13,554 bases of DNA from the NCBI GenBank assembly GCA_024743015.1, contig JANSXJ010000070.1, positions 1 through 13,554 on the forward strand, read 5' to 3'. The position numbers and the translations under genes were made by a program. This stretch comes from Hyphomonas sp. (GTDB lineage Bacteria; Pseudomonadota; Alphaproteobacteria; Caulobacterales; Hyphomonadaceae). Positions 6,870-13,040 of this stretch are shown in pieces. Below the pieces are notes generated by a model that made no database searches, had not been told where the DNA came from, and saw only the letters and a list, made by a program, of their open reading frames with translations. Each line of letters opens with the position of its first letter. Within the stretch, counting starts at the first letter, position 1.

Positions 6870-7454
6870 TCACCAGGGACCGAGCTTTCGAAACCGAATC
6901 TCTCTCAATTCTATGCTGCGTGACTTATCCGGCACCACGGGGCGCACAGAAATATAGTCAAACCCTCCGGGCGCCTCGAGCACCTTCTGCGGAATGTTCA
7001 CTTCAGCGGTATAAGTATCCCAATCGGGCTTCAAATCGAATCGCGTCCATCCTGTGTCCCCGACAAACCCGGATGAATAATTGAACTCAAACGCCTGCGC
7101 GCCGCCATTATCACCGGGCTTTACCGTCAGTGAGATCCTCAGTTTCTGCCCGAAATACGCAGTCTTGAGGTCAGGGCCGAGACGAAAATGCGCATTCTCA
7201 TGCACGCCAGACATCAGCGCGGATTCTTCTGCGCGAATGGTCAGGACGTCATTGTCGAGGTCAAGTTCATAGCCCTGGGCACCTTCCATTCGGCACAAAT
7301 CGCCGCCATTGAGGATAATCAGGCTATAATCTGCCGGGCCCTCCGCTCCGCCAAACGGACCGCATTTGGGCTGAGTCCAACCCTGATACATTCCCGCGAT
7401 CACCATGATCAAAACGACAAGAGCGACCAGCGGATAGAAGATGATGTCTCTCAA
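6870..7454 (-). CDS. Unrecognised membrane-anchored extracytoplasmic protein, TTG start
   Basis: I do not recognise a family. The 194-residue product starts MRDIIFYPLVALVVLIMVIA, one hydrophobic segment (about 5-22) that looks like an uncleaved anchor or signal, followed by a beta-rich, mostly hydrophilic domain. Two cysteines (C31, C54) could form a disulfide outside the cytoplasm. The alternation of short strands with aromatic residues (TGWTRFDLKPDWDTYTAEV at about 134-152) and the ending SIELREIRFRKLG resemble carbohydrate-binding-like beta sandwiches, but that is only an impression. The start is TTG 7454, supported by a perfect AGGAG with a 7-base spacer; the next Met is residue 22, inside or after the anchor, so ATG initiation would destroy the hydrophobic segment. 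It converges on ecm with 1 base between stops and diverges from gpmA. Confidence 0.75.
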   Translation of the reverse strand: MRDIIFYPLVALVVLIMVIAGMYQGWTQPKCGPFGGAEGPADYSLIILNGGDLCRMEGAQGYELDLDNDVLTIRAEESALMSGVHENAHFRLGPDLKTAYFGQKLRISLTVKPGDNGGAQAFEFNYSSGFVGDTGWTRFDLKPDWDTYTAEVNIPQKVLEAPGGFDYISVRPVVPDKSRSIELREIRFRKLGPW

Positions 7455-7455
7455 C

Positions 7456-7525
7456 GCGTTGCTCCTGCGGCAATTTCAATGGCGGCGGGTAGCAATCCCG
7501 TCTCTCCTCTGATAGCAACGCCGCC
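7456..7525 (-). promoter_or_regulatory. Candidate leader with mutually exclusive hairpins before the TTG-start gene
   Basis: Read on the minus strand, GGCGGCGTTGCT (7525-7514) can pair by its first half with CGCCGCC (7487-7481, 7 bp) or by its second half with AGCAACGC (7463-7456, 8 bp). The two options share GCG and exclude one another. The second covers the spacer and the last base of the AGGAG site, so it could hide the start. The pairings are seen in the sequence; transcription through the segment and any regulatory role are inference. Confidence 0.3.
7462..7466 (-). promoter_or_regulatory. Ribosome binding site that decides a TTG start
   Basis: The minus strand reads AGGAG, 7 bases before TTG 7454. 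No ATG or GTG lies at suitable spacing in that frame, so this site is the main evidence for the TTG start. Confidence 0.7.
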
Positions 7526-7590
7526 AGCGAAACGCGACCCTGAACACTGCTTCAATCGCGTTTAGACTCATATTTAATGGATTGAACTCA

Positions 7591-8304
7591 ATGCCCAAGC
7601 TCATTCTCACGCGTCACGGCCAGAGCCAATGGAACCTGGAAAATCGTTTTACCGGTTGGTGGGACGCCGATCTCACCGAAAAGGGCGAGGCGGAAGCGAG
7701 TAAGGGCGGTGTCCTCCTCAAGGAAAAAGGGCTCGAGCCGACTTTTGCCTTTACCAGTTACCAAACCCGCGCCATTCGCACGCTCTGGCTCAGCCTTGCG
7801 GCGATGGACCGCGCCTGGATCCCGGTCGAAAAGCACTGGCGCCTGAACGAGCGTCACTATGGCGGCCTCACCGGGCTCGACAAAGCTGAAACCGCCGAAA
7901 AGCACGGTAAGGACCAGGTGCACATCTGGCGTCGATCTTACGATATTCCGCCGCCACCGCTGGCGGCAGACAGCCCATACAATCTCGCGAATGATCCACG
8001 CTATCGCGGCGTGCCCGTGCCGGACGCGGAAAGCCTGAAGCTGACGCTCGAACGCGTGCTCCCCTATTGGGACAGCGCCATCCGGCCGATCCTGGAAGAG
8101 GGGCAAGACACCATCATTTCAGCGCACGGAAACTCCCTGCGCGCGCTGGTAAAACACCTGTTCCGCGTCGCTGATGACACGATCACCGGATTGGAAATCC
8201 CGACCGGCAATCCGCTGGTGATCGACCTGGATGGGACGTTGACGCCGATTTCCGCGGAATATCTCGACACGGACCGCGCCAAGGAGTTGCCGGATCTGCC
8301 ATGA
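7591..8304 (+). CDS. gpmA: 2,3-bisphosphoglycerate-dependent phosphoglycerate mutase
   Basis: Interconverts 3- and 2-phosphoglycerate in glycolysis and gluconeogenesis, via a phospho-histidine enzyme primed by 2,3-BPG. The 237-residue product has the histidine-phosphatase signature LTRHGQSQWN (His9 is the phospho-acceptor), FTGWWDADLTEKG, TSYQTRAIRT (Arg60), the general acid in LNERHYGGLTG (Glu87) and the second catalytic His in ISAHGNSLRALVKHL (His179). Length and motif order are those of the dPGM family. I chose ATG 7591; a TTG at 7582 would add three residues without family support. No strong ribosome binding site is visible. The stop overlaps the purU start by 4 bases (ATGA), so purU is probably translationally coupled. 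The 136 bases upstream should hold the promoter of this three-gene unit; I found no clear -35/-10 pair. Confidence 0.96.
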   Translation: MPKLILTRHGQSQWNLENRFTGWWDADLTEKGEAEASKGGVLLKEKGLEPTFAFTSYQTRAIRTLWLSLAAMDRAWIPVEKHWRLNERHYGGLTGLDKAETAEKHGKDQVHIWRRSYDIPPPPLAADSPYNLANDPRYRGVPVPDAESLKLTLERVLPYWDSAIRPILEEGQDTIISAHGNSLRALVKHLFRVADDTITGLEIPTGNPLVIDLDGTLTPISAEYLDTDRAKELPDLP

Positions 8305-9155
8305 GCAAGACGCGGTTCATCCTGCGCGCGGCCTCACCTGATGGGATCGGCATTCTGGCCGACGTCATGGGTCAGCTCGCCAGCCATCGTGTGAGCGTCA
8401 CGGAAAGTCATGACTTTGGTGATCCGCTAACTCAAAGATTTTTCATCTGGGCCAAATTCGAAGCAGAGCAAGGGTTCAACGAAACAGCCTTCACAGACGG
8501 CTTTTCGAAACTGGCCGAACGCCGGGAGATGGAGTGGTCTCTCAGATCGGAAAGCGATCGCCCAAACGCGCTCGTCATGGTCTCAAAAGGGGACCATTGC
8601 CTGAATGATCTTCTCTATCGCCACCGCCGGGGCAGGCTGGGTGCGAGCATTGTCGCTGTCGTCTCGAACCATACGGACGCCAAATGGCACGCAGATCGCC
8701 ACGATTTACCGTTTCACCATGTCCCGGTGTCGAAAGACACCAAGGCTGAGGCGGAGCAGACCCTGCGAGACCTGATCGCCTCCTCCAGGGCAGATATGGT
8801 TGTACTGGCGCGCTATATGCAGATCCTATCGAACGAGCTCAGTCGCGAGCTGGAAGGGAGCTGCATCAATATCCACCATTCCGCCTTGCCCAGTTTCAAG
8901 GGGGCCCGGCCCTATCATCAGGCGCATGAGCGCGGTGTAAAACTCATGGGCGCGACCGCCCATTATGTCACCGCGGACCTGGATGAAGGCCCGATCATCG
9001 CTCAGGATGTCGCGCCCGTCGACCATCGCATGTCGGCTGAGCGCATGGCGGAGCTTGGCAAGGACATCGAGGCCCGCGTGCTTGCGCGCGCCGTGACGGC
9101 GCATGCTGAGGGCCGGGTCTTTCTCAATGGAAAACGCACGGTGGTGTTCGAGTGA
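8301..9155 (+). CDS. purU: Formyltetrahydrofolate deformylase PurU
   Basis: Hydrolyses 10-formyl-THF to formate and THF, balancing one-carbon pools and feeding formate to purine synthesis. The 284-residue product has an N-terminal ACT regulatory domain (about 5-80; ILRAASPDGIGILADV) and a formyltransferase-fold domain (about 88-284). The catalytic triad of that fold is visible: Asn190 and His192 in NIHHSALPSFKGARPYHQA, and Asp228 in TADLDEGPII. The HHSALPSFKGA form is characteristic of PurU as against PurN. Start at ATG 8301 overlaps the gpmA stop by 4 bases and the stop overlaps the next gene by 4 (GTGA), so the three genes form a coupled operon. In related bacteria PurU often matters when methyl groups are oxidised through THF; whether that holds here is inference. 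Confidence 0.95.
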   Translation: MSKTRFILRAASPDGIGILADVMGQLASHRVSVTESHDFGDPLTQRFFIWAKFEAEQGFNETAFTDGFSKLAERREMEWSLRSESDRPNALVMVSKGDHCLNDLLYRHRRGRLGASIVAVVSNHTDAKWHADRHDLPFHHVPVSKDTKAEAEQTLRDLIASSRADMVVLARYMQILSNELSRELEGSCINIHHSALPSFKGARPYHQAHERGVKLMGATAHYVTADLDEGPIIAQDVAPVDHRMSAERMAELGKDIEARVLARAVTAHAEGRVFLNGKRTVVFE

Positions 9156-9598
9156 GCGCCCATCGCAAACATATGGCGCGGGCGCTGGAACTGGCGCAGA
9201 TGCAGCAGGGTCGCACCGGCAAGAACCCCAGCGTTGGCTGCGTGATCCTGGACCGAGACGCGCGCCTGCTCAGTGAAGCAGCGACCGGAGATGGTGGACG
9301 CCCACATGCAGAGCAGCTTGCGCTTTCGCGTGTTCCCGTCGGCGCCGCCGCGGGCGGCACGGCCTATGTCACGCTTGAACCCTGCCGGGAGCGCTCGACC
9401 AGTGAAGCGGCGTGTTCACAGCGTCTGATTGAAGCCGGAATTGCAAGAGTCATCATCGCGACGCCTGATCCTCACCCTCAGGGCAATGGTGGAATCGACC
9501 GTCTCAAAGCCGCAGGTCTGCAGGTTCAGATTGGTCTGATGCAAAGCGACGCGGATGTGATTTATGCAGACTTTTTCGCATCTTTGGACGCCGATTGA
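9152..9598 (+). CDS. Standalone RibD-type zinc deaminase domain protein
   Basis: The 148-residue product resembles the N-terminal deaminase half of riboflavin enzyme RibD: TGKNPSVGCVIL (22-33), the zinc/proton-shuttle motif HAE (52-54), VTLEPC (73-78), a second cysteine (C88), then LIEAGIARVIIATPDPHPQGNGG. The reductase half of RibD is absent and the chain ends soon after the deaminase core. The two zinc cysteines are 9 residues apart (C-RERSTSEAA-C), while the usual RibD motif PCxHxGxTPPC has 8, and it lacks the conserved His and Pro-Pro. It is therefore probably a paralogous deaminase with another substrate rather than the riboflavin enzyme, and I leave the gene symbol empty. The GTG start overlaps the purU stop by 4 bases, marking it as third gene of the gpmA-purU operon. 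Confidence 0.8.
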   Translation: MSAHRKHMARALELAQMQQGRTGKNPSVGCVILDRDARLLSEAATGDGGRPHAEQLALSRVPVGAAAGGTAYVTLEPCRERSTSEAACSQRLIEAGIARVIIATPDPHPQGNGGIDRLKAAGLQVQIGLMQSDADVIYADFFASLDAD

Positions 9599-9715
9599 GG
9601 CGTGTCCCGCCAGGCACAACGCGCCAGGATGCTCGGTAAATACTGAAAAACTGACTTGACGTTAATCTTTGTAGTGTCAGCTTCAAAGTGAAAAGAGAGC
9701 AAATGGAACGGTCCC
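9599..9715 (+). promoter_or_regulatory. Upstream region of the PTS genes, probable promoter
   Basis: This 117-base gap is AT-richer than its surroundings from about 9635 on. A good -35-like TTGACG stands at about 9657, but no matching -10 lies at 16-18 bases. A CTGAC/GTCAG inverted repeat flanks it. The EIIA start ATG 9716 has only a weak GGAACGG before it. No terminator for the upstream operon (GC hairpin plus T-run) is visible. Confidence 0.35.
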
Positions 9716-10120
9716 ATGATCGGAATCGTTGTTGTCAGTCACGGAAGACTTGCGCAGGAATTGGTGCGCGCTGCGGAGCATGTAGTTGGCCCGCAGGATG
9801 CCTTTGAAGCACTTTCCATCGAAGCGGAAGACGATATTGATCAGCGCCGCGATGAGATCCGCGACACGGTCAAAGCCTGCAACAAAGGCAAGGGCGTCAT
9901 CATCCTGACCGATATGTTTGGCGGCACGCCGTCCAATCTGGCGCTATCAAACCTGGCCGACGGCAAGGTCGATGTCATAGGCGGGGTAAACTTGCCCATG
10001 CTCATCCATCTTGCCCAGATCCGGAACGACCTGACGCTGGACGAGGCCGTGCTCGCCGCTAGCGACGCCGGAAAGCGGTATATTCGCATCGGATCGCAAA
10101 TCATGAGCCGGACAAAATGA
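9716..10120 (+). CDS. manX: PTS mannose-family EIIA component (regulatory PTS)
   Basis: Accepts phosphate from HPr on a histidine. The 134-residue single-domain protein begins MIGIVVVSHGRLAQEL with the phospho-acceptor His9 and contains the EIIA-Man signature LTDMFGGTPSNLALS (64-78). In alphaproteobacteria such EIIA proteins usually have no sugar-specific EIIB/C partner and act in a regulatory PTS; none is present here, which agrees. Its stop overlaps the HPr start by 4 bases (ATGA), so the pair is a coupled operon. The hprK and rapZ genes that commonly stand upstream in this class are not here; the upstream gene is an unrelated deaminase. The manX symbol follows common annotation and does not imply mannose transport. 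Confidence 0.9.
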   Translation: MIGIVVVSHGRLAQELVRAAEHVVGPQDAFEALSIEAEDDIDQRRDEIRDTVKACNKGKGVIILTDMFGGTPSNLALSNLADGKVDVIGGVNLPMLIHLAQIRNDLTLDEAVLAASDAGKRYIRIGSQIMSRTK

Positions 10121-10416
10121 CCGCTCAAACCCGCCTCGTCGAGATCGTCAATCGCAAGGGCCTCCACGCGCGCGCCTCCGCGAAACTCGCCGAGCTCGCG
10201 TTGAGCCTACCGGCGCTTGTCACGGTCACTTATGAAGGAGAAAGCGCAGACGCCCGCTCCATCATGGATCTGCTTTGTCTCGGCGCCGGGATTGGCAGCG
10301 AAGTTGAAATCAGCGCGGATGGCGACGATGCCGCGTTCGCCCTGAACCAGGTCGAAGCCCTTTTCAGCGATGGTTTTGGCGAGCTTGCCGAAGACGCGGA
10401 ATGCGCCTGCAAATAG
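10117..10416 (+). CDS. ptsH: HPr phosphocarrier protein
   Basis: HPr passes phosphate from Enzyme I to EIIA proteins. The 99-residue product has the active-site signature NRKGLHARASAKL with phospho-acceptor His17, and SIMDLLCLGAGIG with Ser48 at the position of the regulatory serine that HPr kinase phosphorylates. It is about ten residues longer than E. coli HPr owing to an acidic tail ending in ECACK, with two cysteines. It overlaps the EIIA gene by 4 bases, and its TAG stop is separated by one base from the stop of the convergent transporter gene. Retention of the serine suggests HprK is encoded elsewhere in the genome (inference). Confidence 0.93.
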   Translation: MTAQTRLVEIVNRKGLHARASAKLAELALSLPALVTVTYEGESADARSIMDLLCLGAGIGSEVEISADGDDAAFALNQVEALFSDGFGELAEDAECACK

Positions 10417-10417
10417 C

Positions 10418-11869
10418 CTAAAGTACGAGCGGCGCGAGCCAGAATCCAATCGCCGTAATCACCACAATACCGATCAGGTTCACCCGCAAACCGCGCGCGA
10501 TCATTCGACCTATCGGGATCTCATCAGTTGCATAAATGATCGCATTTGGGGCGGTCGCAACCGGGAGCATGAATGCGCAGCTCGCCGCCACGGCTGCCGG
10601 TGCAAGCAAACTCGCTGGGGCAGCGCCAATGGCAACCGATAGCGCCCCAAGGATGGGGGCGAGCGTGGTCATGGTCGCGACATTGCTGGTGAGCTCTGTC
10701 AGGAAAATCACCAACGCGACGACCACCGCGATGAAGACGATGGGCGGCAACACCGATAGAGGCTCGAGATTCTGGCCGATCCAGGCTGACAATCCCGTGT
10801 CGCGAACCGCTCGCCCCAGCGCTATTCCGCCGCCGAACAGCAGCAAGACGCCCCAGGGAAGCTTGCTTGCTTCGGTCCAGTTCAAGATTGCGCGTGATTG
10901 CCCACCGCCTGCGGGAATGACGAAGACCAAGACGGCGCCCAACATCGCGATCATCATATCCACCTGCGCGCCGCTATATTGGCTGAGCGTATCCCAGCCG
11001 AGCGCTTCGAGCCCCTGCACTGTCCATCGCCGGCTCACCCATAGCGCCGCCACAAGGGCAAATACCATCGCTACACGTTGTTCCGGTACGGTCATATTGC
11101 CGAGCGCGCTTTTCTGCGAACGAACTTCCTGTATGGCGCCTTCGCTATTCTCAATCTTGCCGAGCCCGCGCGTAACGCTCCACCAGGCCGCCGGGATAAG
11201 CAGGAGCACCGCCGGAATGCCGAAGCTCATCCACTCAACAAAGCTGATGCTTGCGCCGGCATTGTTCTGCAGCCAGTCAATCGCGATCAAATTCGTCGGG
11301 GTGCCAATCGGGGTCCCGGCTCCGCCGATCGACGCGGCATAGCAAACCCCAAGCAATAGTGCGGTGACGAAGCGTCCATCCTCATCCTTCAAAGCTGCTG
11401 CGGCAGACAGCGCAATCGGCACCATCATGAGTGTTGTCGCAGTATTTGATATCCACATGGACAGCAGCGCCGTCGCGATCATGAACCCGGCTACGAGCGA
11501 CATCGGGGACGCGCCAACCGCTGAGACAACATTGAGCGCAATCCTCTTGTGCAGATTCCAGCGCTCGATGCTGAGTGCTACGATAAATCCACCGAGAAGA
11601 AGAAGAACGATGTGGTCAGCATAGCCCGATCCGATTTGTCTGGGCGATCCTGCGTCAAACAGGGGCAATACTATCAGTGGCAACAAGGACGTGACGGGGA
11701 TCGGGATCGGTTCCGTCGCCCACCAGATCGCCATCCAGACCAAGAGCGCCCCCGTCGCCCAGGCTGGAAAGGCCAACCCCTCCGGTGCCCCGACAAGTAA
11801 CATGATAGCGGCAAGCCCGGGTCCGAGAACGAGGCCGATCCGACCCGCAAGATGAGGAGGTTTATCCAT
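10418..11869 (-). CDS. DASS (SLC13) family anion:sodium symporter
   Basis: Family members import dicarboxylates, citrate, sulfate or similar anions with sodium. The 483-residue product is very hydrophobic with about 11 membrane segments. It carries WATEPIPIPVTSLLP (50-64), the first substrate/sodium motif SNT (141-143, in MWISNTATTLMM), GTPTNLIAI, and the second motif in ELTSNVATMTTL where SNT reads SNV (395-397). Two such motifs in inverted halves are diagnostic of DASS. The substrate cannot be fixed from sequence; a C4-dicarboxylate would suit the EMC pathway enzymes nearby, but this is a guess. ATG 11869 lacks a strong ribosome binding site. It follows proB by 43 bases on the same strand and is probably in its operon, in the place where proA often stands. 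Confidence 0.88.
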   Translation of the reverse strand: MDKPPHLAGRIGLVLGPGLAAIMLLVGAPEGLAFPAWATGALLVWMAIWWATEPIPIPVTSLLPLIVLPLFDAGSPRQIGSGYADHIVLLLLGGFIVALSIERWNLHKRIALNVVSAVGASPMSLVAGFMIATALLSMWISNTATTLMMVPIALSAAAALKDEDGRFVTALLLGVCYAASIGGAGTPIGTPTNLIAIDWLQNNAGASISFVEWMSFGIPAVLLLIPAAWWSVTRGLGKIENSEGAIQEVRSQKSALGNMTVPEQRVAMVFALVAALWVSRRWTVQGLEALGWDTLSQYSGAQVDMMIAMLGAVLVFVIPAGGGQSRAILNWTEASKLPWGVLLLFGGGIALGRAVRDTGLSAWIGQNLEPLSVLPPIVFIAVVVALVIFLTELTSNVATMTTLAPILGALSVAIGAAPASLLAPAAVAASCAFMLPVATAPNAIIYATDEIPIGRMIARGLRVNLIGIVVITAIGFWLAPLVL

Positions 11870-11912
11870 ACGCTCACATGGGCAGAGCTTGGCTTAAGAA
11901 GTCAAGAACCCT

Positions 11913-13040
11913 TCAGGATTCGAGGATGAGATCATTTCTGTGGACCAGCGCTGGTCGACCTCGATAACCCAGCTGGGCCTCCACCGCATCAGATTGCAAC
12001 CCCGCGATCCGGGCTGCATCTTCTGCGCCGTAGGCTGTGATGCCTTTTCCGATCAAATGTTCTGCGTCATCCTTGATGGCCACCGCAGCCCCCCGCGCGA
12101 AGCGGCCTTCGATGCGGGTCACGCCGACGGGAAGCAGGCTCGCACCGCTGCGCAGTGCCGCCGCGGCGCCTGCATCGACATATACGGTGCCCTCCGGCGT
12201 CAGATGCCCGCGCAGCCAGACTTCCCGCGCTTTCTCGGGCGTCATCGACGGGAGAACGTAAGTTGCTAATCCGCCATTGGATAGAACCGTCAAAGGATTG
12301 TGCGCAGTGCCAAGCGTGATCACGGTCATGCATCCGGCGGCTTGCGCAATCCGCGCCGCGGCGAGCTTGGTCGCCATTCCGCCGCTGCCCACATCCGCTG
12401 CCTGATTGATATCACCCGCCATGTCATCGTGCGCCTCGGTGAGTTCCTCGATCACAGGAATATGGCGCGCGTCGTCATCTGTTCTTGGGTCGGCGGTATA
12501 GAGACCGCTGACATCCGAGAGCAGGACGAGCGCGTCTGCGCCGACCATCTGGGCCACGCGTGCGGCCAGCCGGTCATTATCACCATAGCGAATTTCGTCG
12601 GTTGCAACCGAGTCATTCTCATTGATCACCGGGATGGCCCCCGCGCCAAGCAGCGTTTCAAGGGTCGCTCGCGCATTCAGCCAACGACGCCGGTTCTCCG
12701 TGTCGTCCAGTGTTAGAAGCGCTTGTGCCACGGGCACATCACGCGCGTCGAAGGCTTGCGAGAGCGCCGCCATCAAGAGCGGCTGTCCGAGCGCTGCAGC
12801 GGCTTGTTTTTCTTCCAGCTTGCGTGGGCGATCCGGGCCGAGCCTGTCTCGTCCAAGCGCGATCGCGCCCGAAGAGACCAGGATGACGTCCTGACCGGCA
12901 GCGCGATGCGCCGCCATATCTGCCGCCAATGAGTTCAGCCAGTCCTGCCGCGCGAGCCCGTCCTCCGCGACCAGTGCGGAGCCAATTTTGACAACGATCC
13001 GTTTCGCTGCGCGCAAGGAGTCGAGAGCCTTCGCAGTCAT
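11913..13040 (-). CDS. proB: Glutamate 5-kinase
   Basis: First step of proline synthesis: ATP-dependent phosphorylation of glutamate to gamma-glutamyl phosphate. The 375-residue product has an amino-acid-kinase domain (about 10-255) with RIVVKIGSAL (Lys18), SSGAIALG (56-63), the glutamate site INENDSVATDEI (139-150), GDND (153-156), SDVSGLYTADP (175-185) and GSGGMATK (218-225). A C-terminal PUA domain follows (about 283-358), as in the long bacterial form. Start ATG 13040 shares one base with the TAA stop of obgE (TAATG), with a GGAG a little upstream, so the two genes are translationally coupled. obgE-proB is a common alphaproteobacterial order; proA usually follows but here a transporter does. 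Confidence 0.96.
   Translation of the reverse strand: MTAKALDSLRAAKRIVVKIGSALVAEDGLARQDWLNSLAADMAAHRAAGQDVILVSSGAIALGRDRLGPDRPRKLEEKQAAAALGQPLLMAALSQAFDARDVPVAQALLTLDDTENRRRWLNARATLETLLGAGAIPVINENDSVATDEIRYGDNDRLAARVAQMVGADALVLLSDVSGLYTADPRTDDDARHIPVIEELTEAHDDMAGDINQAADVGSGGMATKLAAARIAQAAGCMTVITLGTAHNPLTVLSNGGLATYVLPSMTPEKAREVWLRGHLTPEGTVYVDAGAAAALRSGASLLPVGVTRIEGRFARGAAVAIKDDAEHLIGKGITAYGAEDAARIAGLQSDAVEAQLGYRGRPALVHRNDLILES

Noticed and set aside
366..6871. TAGATC at three stop codons (366-371, 3826-3831, 6866-6871)
   Set aside because: Three occurrences of a 3-base sequence after TAG among many gene ends is not convincing; GATC is frequent in this DNA and the genes are unrelated.
4756..7569. 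GACTC (GANTC, CcrM methylation) sites before ecm (4756-4760) and gpmA (7565-7569)
   Set aside because: A site is expected about once per 256 bases, so two in these regions carry no significance.
9598..9625. Possible terminator hairpin (GGCG-TGTCC-CGCC) behind the deaminase gene
   Set aside because: Stem of only 4 bp and no T-tract after it.
10536..11342. 268-codon open frame antisense to the DASS transporter
   Set aside because: Low-complexity Ala/Ser/Thr/Pro-rich product typical of antisense to a hydrophobic membrane protein; the transporter motifs are unambiguous.
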